Positions 1-8,500 of a DNA stretch of 64,000 nucleotides are shown here, in pieces (the first letter of the stretch is position 1; each line of letters opens with the position of its first letter). This stretch comes from Mannheimia varigena (GTDB taxonomy: Bacteria > Pseudomonadota > Gammaproteobacteria > Enterobacterales > Pasteurellaceae). The stretch lies in NCBI RefSeq assembly GCF_013377235.1, contig NZ_CP016226.1, forward strand, positions 1-64,000. Reading direction: 5' to 3'. The notes below the pieces were generated by a model. It made no database searches. It had not been told where the DNA came from and saw only the letters and a list, made by a program, of their open reading frames with translations. A program made the position numbers and the translations under genes.

Positions 1-715
1 CAGAATTTTGCAAATCCAACACAAACACCTCGCTTTCTAATTTCGCAAGCAAGGCTTTCATTGAGGTGTTTTCAATCAATTCACCATTTTGAATAATGCC
101 GATATGGCGACATAACATTTCTGCTTCTTCTAAATAGTGGGTAGTTAGAATAATCGTTGTGCCTTGATTGTTCAGATCCCGTAAGAAATCCCATAATGCG
201 CGGCGGAGTTCAATATCCACACCTGCGGTGGGTTCATCTAAAATTAGCAGTTTCGGATTGTGCATTAAGGCTCTGGCGATCATCACACGACGTTTCATAC
301 CGCCGGAAAGTTCACGGGTGAGATGTGTGCGTTTTTCCCACAAATCAAGCTGTTTTAACCATTTTTCGGCACGAATAAGAGCCTCTTTGCGTGGAATACC
401 ATAAAAACCGGCTTGTTGTACCAACACATCAATCACTTTTTCAAACTGATTGAAGTTAAATTCTTGTGGTACTAAACCAATTTGGTGCTTTAATTCTACT
501 TTTTGCGTATCTAAATCGTAGCCGAATACTTTTACTCTACCACTGGTTTTATTGACTAACGAGCTAATAATACCAATGGTGGTAGATTTACCCGCCCCAT
601 TATGCCCAAGTAGAGCATAAAAATCTCCTTGTTCCACTATGAGGTTGATCCCTTTGACCGCTTTAACACCGGTTGGGTAGGTTTTCACAAGATCAATTAA
701 TTCTAATGCTTTCAT
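1..715 (-). CDS. yadG: ABC transporter ATP-binding protein, YadG-like (3' end outside window)
   Basis: This is the nucleotide-binding subunit of an ABC exporter of the YadG/YadH type; the substrate is not established. The visible 238 codons carry Walker A GHNGAGKST, the signature LSGGMKRR, Walker B LLILDEPTAGVD and the switch region TTHYLEEAEM in the usual order, and resemble Escherichia coli YadG (308 aa) closely along their whole length. The reading frame runs off the left edge, so roughly the last 70 residues are missing. The ATG at 715 lies 4 nt beyond the dnaX stop, so the two genes are probably cotranscribed. The permease partner (yadH) would be expected just to the left of the window. 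Confidence 0.9.
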   Translation of the reverse strand, partial: MKALELIDLVKTYPTGVKAVKGINLIVEQGDFYALLGHNGAGKSTTIGIISSLVNKTSGRVKVFGYDLDTQKVELKHQIGLVPQEFNFNQFEKVIDVLVQQAGFYGIPRKEALIRAEKWLKQLDLWEKRTHLTRELSGGMKRRVMIARALMHNPKLLILDEPTAGVDIELRRALWDFLRDLNNQGTTIILTTHYLEEAEMLCRHIGIIQNGELIENTSMKALLAKLESEVFVLDLQNS

Positions 716-719
716 CTAT

Positions 720-2756
720 TTACTCACTCTGTGCAACGGCTCGAATGGTTGATTCATCAATTTGTGCATCGAAAGCGTTGCGAAGTAACATTAATTTTTC
801 ATCGTTCAGCAAAGCAGATTTGGCTGCTTCAGTGAGTTGCTTGAAAATTGCCCGACGAATTTCTAACGGCGTTTGTTTATCTGCATTATCACCGATGGAT
901 AAATCATAACTATAGCCTTTTTCAACCAATGCTACTTCTAAATTTTTACGAGATTCCACATTATCTAAATGTGCCATATTGGGCTTTAATACTAATGAAA
1001 GATGGTTATCTGCGTATTTATCTAAATAGCTATTTAAGGCAATTTGGCGTGAAAAACCACCTAAATTAAGTGAGTTAGCAATCTCACACCATCTATCTTG
1101 TTGGCAAGATAAATTAATGGTTTTTGCCACTAGTTCAGGTGTACGTTCTTGCAAAATAGCTTGTTTGATATCTGATGGTTTGGCGCTGTCAGCTTGGTTT
1201 TCTAATTCAGGATTGAGCCACGTCCAACGGTAATCTTCATCATCTACACTTTTCTGCTTGTTTTCTGCTTTTAGAGCAGATTGTCGCGGTGTTTGTTGTT
1301 GATTTTCAGCGAATTGAATAAACCGCTCTTGCAATGAAGCGGTCGAATTTTCCGATTTTTTTGCAATAAATTGAGGAGGGGTCAACTCAGGCTTTTTTTT
1401 TTCAGTTTGAGCTAAATTCGCTTGCTGTTGCTGTAATTTTTTACGAGCCTCTAGTGCAGCCATTGCAGGAGAAAGAGTAGCTGTATTTTCTTCTTTCTGC
1501 ATTACAGATTCTGTTACAGGTGCTTGCTGTGAAACAATTACAGACTTTTGTTGATTTTTTTCAAAATTTTCTCTTAGTTGAGAAATCTGATTTTGTGGCT
1601 TTGGTTGAATATTGGCAACAGTATTGTTAGGTTGTGGAGCAGCAGATACGCTTGGCATTACGACAGTTGCTATCCTTTCTGCCTGTTTCGGGTGGAAAGC
1701 TAAAGCTCGCAGAATTGCCATCTCCACGCCTGCACGTTGTTCAGGGGCAAAAGGCAGCTCTTTTTTGCTGTTCAGGATAAGTTGATAGAAAAACTGCACA
1801 TCTTCAGGTGGCATCTGTTTTGCCAGAAAATGAATAAGCGTTTCTTCTGTGGCGGTAGTTTTGACTAATTGTAACATCGCAATTTTGTGCAATGTTTCTG
1901 CAATATCACTCAGCAATTGTTGCCAATCCACTCCTTTAGCGGCAATTTGCTCAATGATTGCCATTGCTTTTTCGCCATCAGCTTGGGCGATTGCTTGCAC
2001 TAATTCGAGTGGCTGATTGTCATCAATGAGTCCCAACATTTGGCTTACTGCATCAAGAGTAATATTGGCATTACTCATTGCGATAGCTTGATCAGTGAGA
2101 CTGAGTGAATCACGAATACTACCCTGTGCCGCTTTTGCTAGTTTTTCAATAGCAATAGTTTCATAAGGAATACTTTCTGCGTTGAGAATAAATTCTAGGT
2201 GTTTAGCAATTTGCGATTGCTCTAACGCACGCAAATGGAATTGCATACAGCGAGAAAGAATCGTGATCGGCAGTTTTTGCGGATCGGTAGTTGCTAATAA
2301 GAATTTAACATATTCAGGTGGTTCCTCAAGGGTTTTGAGTAACGCATTGAAACTGTGTCGAGAGAGCATATGCACTTCGTCAATCAGATAAACTTTAAAA
2401 CGCCCAACGGTGGGTTTGTATTGTACGTTATCCAGTAGTTCACGAGTATCTTCTACTTTGGTGCGAGAGGCTGCGTCGATCTCAATGAGATCGATAAAAT
2501 GTCCCTCTTCAATGGCTTTACAGTTAGCACATTCACCACAAGGTTCGGCAGTAATGCCATGTTCACAGTTTAGCCCTTTAGCAAAAAGGCGAGCAATGGA
2601 GGTTTTACCCACACCACGGGTGCCTGAAAACAGATAGGCGTGATGAAGCCTATCTTCTCTTAAACTGTTTTCAAGAGCAGATAAAACGTGTTGTTGTCCA
2701 ACGACTTCCGAAAAGCGTTGTGGTCTCCATTTACGGGCTAAAACTTGATAACTCAT
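720..2756 (-). CDS. dnaX: DNA polymerase III subunits tau and gamma
   Basis: DnaX is the clamp-loader ATPase that organises the replicative polymerase. The 678-residue product begins MSYQVLARKWRPQRF, the family's conserved N-terminus. An upstream in-frame start at 2846 would add 30 residues unlike the family and is rejected. The AAA+ core shows Walker A GTRGVGKTS, a zinc-binding cysteine cluster (C-x8-C-x2-C type, near residues 64-79), DEVHML, and LLATTDPQKLPITI. Residues from about 380 to 540 are a low-complexity Q/K-rich linker leading to the tau-specific C-terminal domain. An A10G tract at codons 452-455 can shift ribosomes into a frame with an immediate stop, which would give gamma of about 456 residues. 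It follows apt and precedes yadG. Confidence 0.96.
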   Translation of the reverse strand: MSYQVLARKWRPQRFSEVVGQQHVLSALENSLREDRLHHAYLFSGTRGVGKTSIARLFAKGLNCEHGITAEPCGECANCKAIEEGHFIDLIEIDAASRTKVEDTRELLDNVQYKPTVGRFKVYLIDEVHMLSRHSFNALLKTLEEPPEYVKFLLATTDPQKLPITILSRCMQFHLRALEQSQIAKHLEFILNAESIPYETIAIEKLAKAAQGSIRDSLSLTDQAIAMSNANITLDAVSQMLGLIDDNQPLELVQAIAQADGEKAMAIIEQIAAKGVDWQQLLSDIAETLHKIAMLQLVKTTATEETLIHFLAKQMPPEDVQFFYQLILNSKKELPFAPEQRAGVEMAILRALAFHPKQAERIATVVMPSVSAAPQPNNTVANIQPKPQNQISQLRENFEKNQQKSVIVSQQAPVTESVMQKEENTATLSPAMAALEARKKLQQQQANLAQTEKKKPELTPPQFIAKKSENSTASLQERFIQFAENQQQTPRQSALKAENKQKSVDDEDYRWTWLNPELENQADSAKPSDIKQAILQERTPELVAKTINLSCQQDRWCEIANSLNLGGFSRQIALNSYLDKYADNHLSLVLKPNMAHLDNVESRKNLEVALVEKGYSYDLSIGDNADKQTPLEIRRAIFKQLTEAAKSALLNDEKLMLLRNAFDAQIDESTIRAVAQSE
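1387..1402 (-). other. dnaX: Slippery A10G tract in dnaX (candidate gamma frameshift site)
   Basis: On the coding strand ten A residues followed by G contain the heptamer A AAA AAG, the element used for programmed -1 frameshifting in E. coli dnaX. In the -1 frame the next codons are GCC then TGA (stop at 1389-1387), so a shifted product would end one residue after the slip, at about residue 456. In the other frame a TGA comes after CTG AGT. A run of ten A also permits transcriptional slippage, as described for Thermus dnaX. I did not identify a clear stimulatory stem-loop or upstream Shine-Dalgarno element. Confidence 0.7.
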
Positions 2757-2903
2757 TGATTTCTTTAACAGAATATTTTTACAAGCGGTTATTTTTTCTA
2801 AATTTTTTGCAAAATGTCTGCGTTTTAACATCAACTTTGCTGACAAAACAAAATGCGAACATAGTGAGTAAATTTTTAGTAAAAAGCGACCGCTTGTAAT
2901 AGA

Positions 2904-3443
2904 TTAATGGCCTTCAAAGCTCACTAAACTGAAGGATTTAACTCCTTCTTTTTCTAAACGCTCTTTGCCACCTAATTCCGGTAACCAAATTACAAATGCG
3001 GCGTGTTCCACTTTGCCACCTAAACGGCGAATCAATTTAGCTGTTGCATCAATAGTACCACCAGTGGCTAATAAATCATCGATCATTAACACATTGTCAT
3101 TAGCGTTGATAGCATCTTTGTGGATTTCTAGCGTATCTTCACCATATTCAAGTGTATAAGATTGAGAAATTACTTCACGCGGTAATTTTTTGGGTTTACG
3201 AACTAGCACAAAAGGCACACTAAGTGCTAGGGCAACAGGGGCTCCGAAAATAAAACCACGAGATTCCGTGCCGACAATTTTAGTAATGCCTTTGTCTTTA
3301 AATTCAGCCACAATAGCATCAATGGTTGCTTGGAATGCGGTAGGCACCTCTAAAAGTGAAGTAATATCACGAAAAATGATCCCTGCTTTAGGGTAGTCAG
3401 GAATAGATTTGATAGAAGATTTGATTAAATCTAATTGGTTCAT
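2904..3443 (-). CDS. apt: Adenine phosphoribosyltransferase
   Basis: Apt salvages adenine by reacting it with PRPP to give AMP in the cytoplasm. The 179-residue protein has the PRPP-binding signature VLMIDDLLATGGTIDA near residues 120-135 and the family N-terminus with SIPDYPKAGIIFRDIT. The length is close to E. coli Apt (183 aa). The gene lies between tusE and dnaX on the same strand. An apt-dnaX neighbourhood is common in gammaproteobacteria. The 147-bp gap before dnaX contains two exact uptake signal sequences (2781-2789 and 2889-2897), so dnaX may have its own promoter there. Confidence 0.95.
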   Translation of the reverse strand: MNQLDLIKSSIKSIPDYPKAGIIFRDITSLLEVPTAFQATIDAIVAEFKDKGITKIVGTESRGFIFGAPVALALSVPFVLVRKPKKLPREVISQSYTLEYGEDTLEIHKDAINANDNVLMIDDLLATGGTIDATAKLIRRLGGKVEHAAFVIWLPELGGKERLEKEGVKSFSLVSFEGH

Positions 3444-3526
3444 TATTTGACCTATATGTAATTTGAAAATAACTGGAAAACTCTATAGAAAAATGAGGGA
3501 AATTTCAAGGAAATTAGTCAATTTAA

Positions 3527-3859
3527 TCATAAACATTTCGCAGGTTTCGGCAATCCTGCAATTTTTGTAGCTTGTTTTGCAGGTCCGTCGGGGAATAAAC
3601 GTTGCAAATAACGGCTATTGCCTTTTTCTTCGCCAAATTTTTGTGCCATTGCTTTGACTAACATTCTAATTGCAGGAGAGGTTTTATATTCTTGGTAAAA
3701 CTCTCGCACTAAGTAGATGATTTCCCAATGTTCAGCAGTTAATGTAATTTGTTCTTTTTCTGCGATTTTTTCAGCAAGTTGTTCAGACCAATCATTTAGG
3801 TTTTTCAAATAACCTGCATCGTCAGTTGGGTATTGGATATTATTCAGTTCTATAGACAT
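3527..3859 (-). CDS. tusE: Sulfur relay protein TusE (DsrC family)
   Basis: TusE accepts sulfur from the TusBCD complex and passes it to MnmA for 2-thiolation of U34 in tRNA. The 110-residue reading from MSIEL aligns end to end with E. coli TusE (109 aa), including the conserved block TSPAIRMLVKAMAQKFGEEKG and the penultimate cysteine of KPAKCL, which carries the persulfide. An alternative ATG at 3877 would add MWHFYF. That start has a good Shine-Dalgarno (AAGAGGA at 3894-3888), whereas the 3859 start is preceded only by a U-rich tract. Both starts are entangled with the yccA terminator hairpin (see findings), so the start is uncertain. Confidence 0.9.
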   Translation of the reverse strand: MSIELNNIQYPTDDAGYLKNLNDWSEQLAEKIAEKEQITLTAEHWEIIYLVREFYQEYKTSPAIRMLVKAMAQKFGEEKGNSRYLQRLFPDGPAKQATKIAGLPKPAKCL

Positions 3860-3888
3860 AAAATAAAAATGCCACATAAAGTGGCATT
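3860..3888 (-). terminator. Intrinsic terminator after yccA, abutting the tusE start
   Basis: On the minus strand an 8-bp perfect stem (AATGCCAC at 3888-3881 with GTGGCATT at 3876-3869) closes a 4-nt loop and is followed by a U-rich tail. The tail runs directly into the ATG at 3859. The alternative tusE ATG at 3877-3875 lies at the loop/stem boundary. Confidence 0.75.
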
Positions 3889-3905
3889 CCTCTTATATTT
3901 TAATA

Positions 3906-4571
3906 TTAATCATCACTACCTAATACACCAAAGATTTGTAAGAAACTTACAAATAGGTTATAGATAGAAACATATAAATCAACAGTTGCACGAATGTAAT
4001 TTGTTTCGCCACCGTGAATAATATTGCTAGTTGCAAGTAAAATCGCACCGCTTGAGAAGATAACAAATAAGCTGCTTAACGCTAAACCTAGCGCTGGAAT
4101 CGCTAAGAAAATATTAGCGATAATGCCGACTAATAGTACCACAAATAATGCTACCATCATTCCACTTAAGAAACTCATATCTTTTTTTATGGTTAAGACG
4201 TAAGCTGAGCAAGCGAAGAAAACTAATGCCGTTGCACCGAATGCAAGGGCAACAATATCGCCTAAACCGGCACCGATGTAACGGTTAAGAATTGGCCCTA
4301 AGGTATAACCTAAGAAGCCTGTTAACGCAAATACGCTTAAGATACCCGTACTGCTATTTGAGGTGGCATTTGTTAAGAATAGTAAGCCATAAAAGCCGAT
4401 TAATAAGCCCCACCAAGGCATTGCCGGTGCGTTCATTTGCATTGCAACAAAAGCAACAACAGCTGAGAAAGTCAGTGTCATTGCCAATAACATATAGGTA
4501 TTGCGAAGCACTTTGTGAGTGCTAATCAGTGATTCAGATGTTGAGTAACTATGAGCTAAACGATTTTCCAT
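3906..4571 (-). CDS. yccA: Bax inhibitor-1/YccA family inner-membrane protein
   Basis: This is a polytopic inner-membrane protein of the BI-1 (TMBIM) family. In E. coli, YccA is a substrate and modulator of the FtsH protease and protects SecY in jammed translocons. The 221-residue sequence has about seven hydrophobic segments after a short soluble N-terminus and ends in an acidic GSDD tail; its length matches E. coli YccA (219 aa). GGAATTTT precedes the ATG. A strong terminator-like hairpin follows immediately, and tusE starts within about 50 nt. Confidence 0.9.
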   Translation of the reverse strand: MENRLAHSYSTSESLISTHKVLRNTYMLLAMTLTFSAVVAFVAMQMNAPAMPWWGLLIGFYGLLFLTNATSNSSTGILSVFALTGFLGYTLGPILNRYIGAGLGDIVALAFGATALVFFACSAYVLTIKKDMSFLSGMMVALFVVLLVGIIANIFLAIPALGLALSSLFVIFSSGAILLATSNIIHGGETNYIRATVDLYVSIYNLFVSFLQIFGVLGSDD

Positions 4572-4768
4572 AAAAATTCCTTCTGTTTTTGTTTTTAAAT
4601 CGGAAAAACCGACGGATTGATATGTATGGATAAATTCCCATAAATCAAGTCTTAAATTAGCGGTAATTTATTGTAAAGTCAATGCGATTTTGTAACAGGG
4701 GAGTAAAAAAAATAATTTAGTTATGTTACACTTAACGCAATTCTACTGCTTGTTCCTTTAGTTTTGTT

Positions 4769-5317
4769 ATGAAGCTTAATTTCCCAACTTTTTTAACTTT
4801 ATTTCGTGTCGGAATGATACCACTTTTTATTGTGGCGTTTTATCTGCCGACTAAATATGCTCCAGAAATTGCTACCTTAATATTTTTCATTGCTTCTATT
4901 ACTGATGCGTTTGATGGCTATTTAGCCCGTAAATGGAACCAAACAACAAGACTTGGGGCATTTTTAGACCCTGTCGCAGATAAAGTACTGGTTGCTGTTG
5001 CTTTTGTTTGTGTGGCGGAGCATTACCATACTTGGTGGGTTACCATTCCAATCTGTATTATGATTGCCAGAGAGATTATTATTTCTGCATTGCGTGAATG
5101 GATGGCAGAGCTCGGTGAGAGAGCAAGCGTTGCCGTTTCAATTTGGGGGAAAGTAAAAACAACCGCTCAAATGTTAGCCTTAGGCGGAATGATTTGGCGA
5201 CAAAGTGAAGCAATGGAAATTTTAGCCTTTATTCTACTTTATATTGCGGCAGGTTTAACTATTTGGTCGATGTTGCAATATTTGAATGCTTCCAAAGGCA
5301 GCTTGTTGAAGTCGTAA
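4769..5317 (+). CDS. pgsA: CDP-diacylglycerol--glycerol-3-phosphate 3-phosphatidyltransferase
   Basis: PgsA makes phosphatidylglycerophosphate, the committed step to phosphatidylglycerol and cardiolipin, in the inner membrane. The 182-residue protein has the same length as E. coli PgsA. It carries the CDP-alcohol phosphotransferase signature, DG-x2-AR-x8-G-x3-D-x3-D, as DGYLARKW ... GAFLDPVADK near residues 48-70, and several hydrophobic segments. It is divergent from yccA. uvrC follows after 78 bp; in E. coli these two genes are also neighbours, in the opposite order. Confidence 0.95.
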   Translation: MKLNFPTFLTLFRVGMIPLFIVAFYLPTKYAPEIATLIFFIASITDAFDGYLARKWNQTTRLGAFLDPVADKVLVAVAFVCVAEHYHTWWVTIPICIMIAREIIISALREWMAELGERASVAVSIWGKVKTTAQMLALGGMIWRQSEAMEILAFILLYIAAGLTIWSMLQYLNASKGSLLKS

Positions 5318-5395
5318 GCGGTCTATTTTTATTATTTTCTTGCAATTGTAGGAAATATCTACAATTGCACCTTCTCTAATTTATTATCAACCTCA

Positions 5396-7234
5396 ATGTC
5401 TGAATTTGATTCAAAATCTTTCCTTGCTGATGTTCCTCATCAACCTGGTGTTTATCGTATGTACGATAATGGTGGAAAAATTATTTATGTAGGTAAAGCG
5501 AAAGACTTAAAAAAGCGTTTATCAAGCTATTTCCGTAGCCAGCTTTCCAGCAAAAAGACGGAAGCTCTTGTTTCTAATATTGCCAATATTGAAACGACGA
5601 TTACGCATTCTGAAACAGAAGCATTGTTGCTTGAACATAATTATATTAAGGAACACCAACCGAAATATAATGTTTTATTACGTGATGATAAATCTTACCC
5701 CTATATTTTATTAACGAAACATCAGCATCCTCGTGTAACGGCTTTCCGTGGTAGTCAAAAAATTGCAGGGGAATATTTCGGACCTTATCCAAATGTAACG
5801 GCAGTACGGGAAACCTTAAATCTATTGCAGAAAATTTTCCCGATTCGTCAGTGTGAAGATACCTACTATAAAAATCGTTCTCGCCCTTGTTTGCAATATC
5901 AGATTGGGCGTTGCTTAGCCCCTTGTGTAGAGGGTGTTTATTCGCAATCAGAATACGATCAGCAGGTCAATTTGGTTCGTCTGTTTTTACAGGGAAAAGA
6001 TCAGCAAGTTGTAGAGCATTTAGTTGAGAAAATGGAAATAGCCGCTGATGATCTTGATTTTGAGGCAGCTGCAAGGTTTCGTGATCAAATTCAATCTGTG
6101 CGAGCAGTGCAAGAAAAGCAATTTGTGTCTAATGTTCGTTTAGATGATCTTGATATCATTTCTATCGTTTACCAGCACGGAATTGCCTGTGTGCATATTT
6201 TGTTTGTGCGACAAGGCAAGGTTCTCGGCAACCGTTCCTATTTCCCGAAAGTGCCGAACAATACCGATTTATCTGAGCTTGCTGATACTTTTGTTGGGCA
6301 ATTCTATTTACAAATGAACCAACACCGCACCATTCCAAACCAAATTGTGCTGGATTATCCACTTAGTGAAGCAGAAGCCTTAAGCCAAATTTTAAGCGAG
6401 CAGGCAGGGCATAAGGTAACGATTTTAGATAAAGGTACTCGGGGAGAAAAACATCGCTATCTTGCTCTAGCCAAAACTAATGCGATGGCGGCTTTAACTT
6501 TACAACTTAAGAAAGATACTCGTATTCAAAGTCGCTATCAAGCTTTGAAAGAGGTATTGCAACTAGCAGAAATTAAACGAATGGAATGTTTTGATATTAG
6601 CCATACAATGGGTTATCAAACAATAGCCTCTTGTGTGGTGTTTGATGAAACAGGGCCACTGAAATCAGATTATAGGCGCTTTAATATTGAAGGCATTACA
6701 GGCGGTGATGATTATGCTGCAATGGAGCAAGCATTACGCAAGAGGTATGATAAGGATTTATCGTCTGAAAAAATTCCGGATATTATTTTTATTGATGGTG
6801 GTAAAGGGCAGTTGAATCGAGCGTTAGAAACCTTTAATTCACTAAAGGTGAAATGGGATAAAACCAAGCCTTTATTTATTGGTGTGGCAAAAGGGGTTGA
6901 ACGTAAGGCTGGCTTAGAAACACTAATTATTAACAAGTGGGATAAGGAAATTCATTTACCACCAGATAGCCTTGCCTTGCATTTAATTCAACATATTCGA
7001 GATGAAGCCCATAACCATGCTATCAGCGGGCACCGTAAAAAACGCCAAAAAGCCTTTACTGAAAGTGGTTTAGAAAGTATTGAAGGCGTTGGAGCTAAAC
7101 GTCGCCAAGCTTTATTGAAATATTTAGGCGGAATGCAAGGCGTGAAATCGGCAACCCTAGAGGACATTCAATCCGTACCGGGCATTTCTAAAGCTTTGGC
7201 GGAAGTGATTTTTGATACGCTCAAAAATAGCTAA
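5396..7234 (+). CDS. uvrC: Excinuclease ABC subunit C
   Basis: UvrC makes the two incisions flanking a lesion during nucleotide excision repair. The 612-residue protein begins with a GIY-YIG endonuclease domain (GVYRMYD ... IIYVGKAKDLKKRLSSYF, residues 18-45). A UvrB-binding UVR segment follows near residues 200-235, then the RNase H-like C-terminal nuclease (ECFDISHTMG, FIDGGKGQLN, RDEAHNHAI), and it ends with tandem helix-hairpin-helix motifs (IEGVGAKRRQALL and VPGISKALAEVI). The length is normal for the family. No clear Shine-Dalgarno is seen before the ATG, which may indicate coupling to the pgsA transcript. It ends 1 nt before the convergent lipoprotein gene. Confidence 0.96.
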   Translation: MSEFDSKSFLADVPHQPGVYRMYDNGGKIIYVGKAKDLKKRLSSYFRSQLSSKKTEALVSNIANIETTITHSETEALLLEHNYIKEHQPKYNVLLRDDKSYPYILLTKHQHPRVTAFRGSQKIAGEYFGPYPNVTAVRETLNLLQKIFPIRQCEDTYYKNRSRPCLQYQIGRCLAPCVEGVYSQSEYDQQVNLVRLFLQGKDQQVVEHLVEKMEIAADDLDFEAAARFRDQIQSVRAVQEKQFVSNVRLDDLDIISIVYQHGIACVHILFVRQGKVLGNRSYFPKVPNNTDLSELADTFVGQFYLQMNQHRTIPNQIVLDYPLSEAEALSQILSEQAGHKVTILDKGTRGEKHRYLALAKTNAMAALTLQLKKDTRIQSRYQALKEVLQLAEIKRMECFDISHTMGYQTIASCVVFDETGPLKSDYRRFNIEGITGGDDYAAMEQALRKRYDKDLSSEKIPDIIFIDGGKGQLNRALETFNSLKVKWDKTKPLFIGVAKGVERKAGLETLIINKWDKEIHLPPDSLALHLIQHIRDEAHNHAISGHRKKRQKAFTESGLESIEGVGAKRRQALLKYLGGMQGVKSATLEDIQSVPGISKALAEVIFDTLKNS

Positions 7235-7235
7235 T

Positions 7236-7520
7236 CTAATAGCGGTAACGGTAGCCGCCCCAACCGTGATGGTAGCCCACGCCAATGGTCGGATAAATCA
7301 CAGGGCGAACAGGTGTTACTACAGTACTTTTTGAGCGTCTGTCGCTTTGGTTCAGCGGTTCGTCGTTCTGTTTGTTATTTTTATCCACGGTTTGTTTACT
7401 TATTATCCGTTGTTGGTAATCGTGAACGGCTTGCGTATCCATCGGTACAGTGCTTTGCTGAACCGGTGTTGAGCAAGCAGCTAATGCCACAGACATCGTC
7501 ACTACAATGATTTTTTTCAT
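7236..7520 (-). CDS. Small putative lipoprotein
   Basis: I do not recognise the family. The 94-residue product has a lipoprotein signal peptide with lipobox LAAC at about residues 13-16, so it is probably acylated at C16 and membrane anchored. The mature part is polar, with a K/N/Q/D-rich middle, and ends in an unusual aromatic and Gly/Arg-rich tail (GVGYHHGWGGYRYRY). The gene is convergent with uvrC, with one nucleotide between the stops. It looks like a lineage-specific envelope protein. Function unknown. Confidence 0.75.
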   Translation of the reverse strand: MKKIIVVTMSVALAACSTPVQQSTVPMDTQAVHDYQQRIISKQTVDKNNKQNDEPLNQSDRRSKSTVVTPVRPVIYPTIGVGYHHGWGGYRYRY

Positions 7521-7600
7521 TCTCTTTCCCTATTTGTAAAAAATTGCCTAAATTTGACCGCTTATTTTCCAATTAATTCACTAAATTGAGACTATTCCAA

Positions 7601-7624
7601 CAAAAAAAGACGCCCTAAGGCGTC
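7601..7624 (-). terminator. Terminator of the infC-rpmI-rplT operon
   Basis: GACGCC (7609-7614) pairs with GGCGTC (7619-7624) around a CTAA loop. On the minus strand the stem is followed by seven U residues. It lies 21 nt past the rplT stop and is a textbook intrinsic terminator. Confidence 0.9.
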
Positions 7625-7644
7625 CTAATTTCTATTCTTTAAGA

Positions 7645-7998
7645 TTAAAGAGCAGATTTTGCTTTTTCAACTAAAGCAGCGAAAGCCACTTTGTCGAATA
7701 CAGCGATGTCAGCTAAAATCTTACGGTCGATTTCAACAGAAGCTTTTTTCAAGCCGTTGATGAATTTGCTGTAAGATAAACCGTTTTGACGTGCTGCAGC
7801 GTTGATACGAGCAATCCATAATTGACGGAATTGACGTTTACGTTGACGACGGTCACGGTAAGCATATTGACCAGCTTTAATCACAGCTTGGAACGCAACG
7901 CGATAAACACGTGAACGCGCACCATAATAACCTTTAGCAGCCTTAAGAACTTTCTTATGGCGTGCTCTTGCAATAACACCACGTTTTACACGAGCCAT
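7645..7998 (-). CDS. rplT: 50S ribosomal protein L20
   Basis: L20 is an early 50S assembly protein that binds 23S rRNA and represses its own operon. The 117-residue sequence starts [16 protein letters not shown] and is full length for the family, with the very basic N-terminal extension followed by the globular C-terminal domain ([17 protein letters not shown]). A Shine-Dalgarno GGAG lies just upstream of the ATG. It is the last gene of infC-rpmI-rplT, and a strong terminator follows. Confidence 0.98.
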
Positions 7999-8096
7999 TA
8001 TTTAATCTCCTAAATTGTCTATTTTGATTGGGTGGACGAAGTTTCGCCCCTAAGAATTACTATTCGTACGTTTGTGTTTTTAACGCAGCCTTAGGC

Positions 8097-8294
8097 TTAT
8101 GCGTATGGTAAACACGCTACTACTAAAACTTGGTCAGCTTTCGCTACCATTGATTTGTGACGTAAGTGACGTTTACGTTTAGTGGTTTTCTTAGTCAAAA
8201 TGTGACGTAAGTGAGATTGTTTACGTTTGAAACCGCCAGAAGCTGTTTTTTTGAAACGCTTAGCAGCACCACGTACTGTTTTAATTTTAGGCAT
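8097..8294 (-). CDS. rpmI: 50S ribosomal protein L35
   Basis: L35 is a small basic 50S protein. The start chosen at 8294 ([17 protein letters not shown]) gives 65 residues, exactly the family length. An upstream in-frame codon at 8312 would add six residues and is not used in homologues. The gene sits between infC and rplT. In gammaproteobacteria its translation is repressed by L20 binding upstream and coupled to rplT. The unusually long 206-nt spacer to infC, with a terminator-like hairpin, fits that control. Confidence 0.97.
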
Positions 8295-8400
8295 TGTTAA
8301 AAAACTCCGCATTGTTTTAGTTTAAATGAATAATCAGGCGAACTCTTATGAGTTACTTGGTTGCACTAATTACGCTACTTTGCAGCTTTCACTGCAATCT

Positions 8401-8421
8401 AAAAAAGCAGCTCAGGCTGCT
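8401..8421 (-). terminator. Hairpin with U tract in the infC-rpmI spacer (candidate attenuator)
   Basis: AGCAGC (8406-8411) and GCTGCT (8416-8421) form a perfect 6-bp stem with a 4-nt loop. On the minus strand it is followed by U residues. It lies between the infC stop and the rpmI start, so a fraction of transcripts probably stop here. Readthrough would adjust L35/L20 output relative to IF3. Confidence 0.65.
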
Positions 8422-8500
8422 GAGTGTGCCTGTCTGCTTTCGTTTCTCTTAACGAAAAACGAGCGAATTTTACAGAATACGCTCGCTTTTTGCAAGTGAA

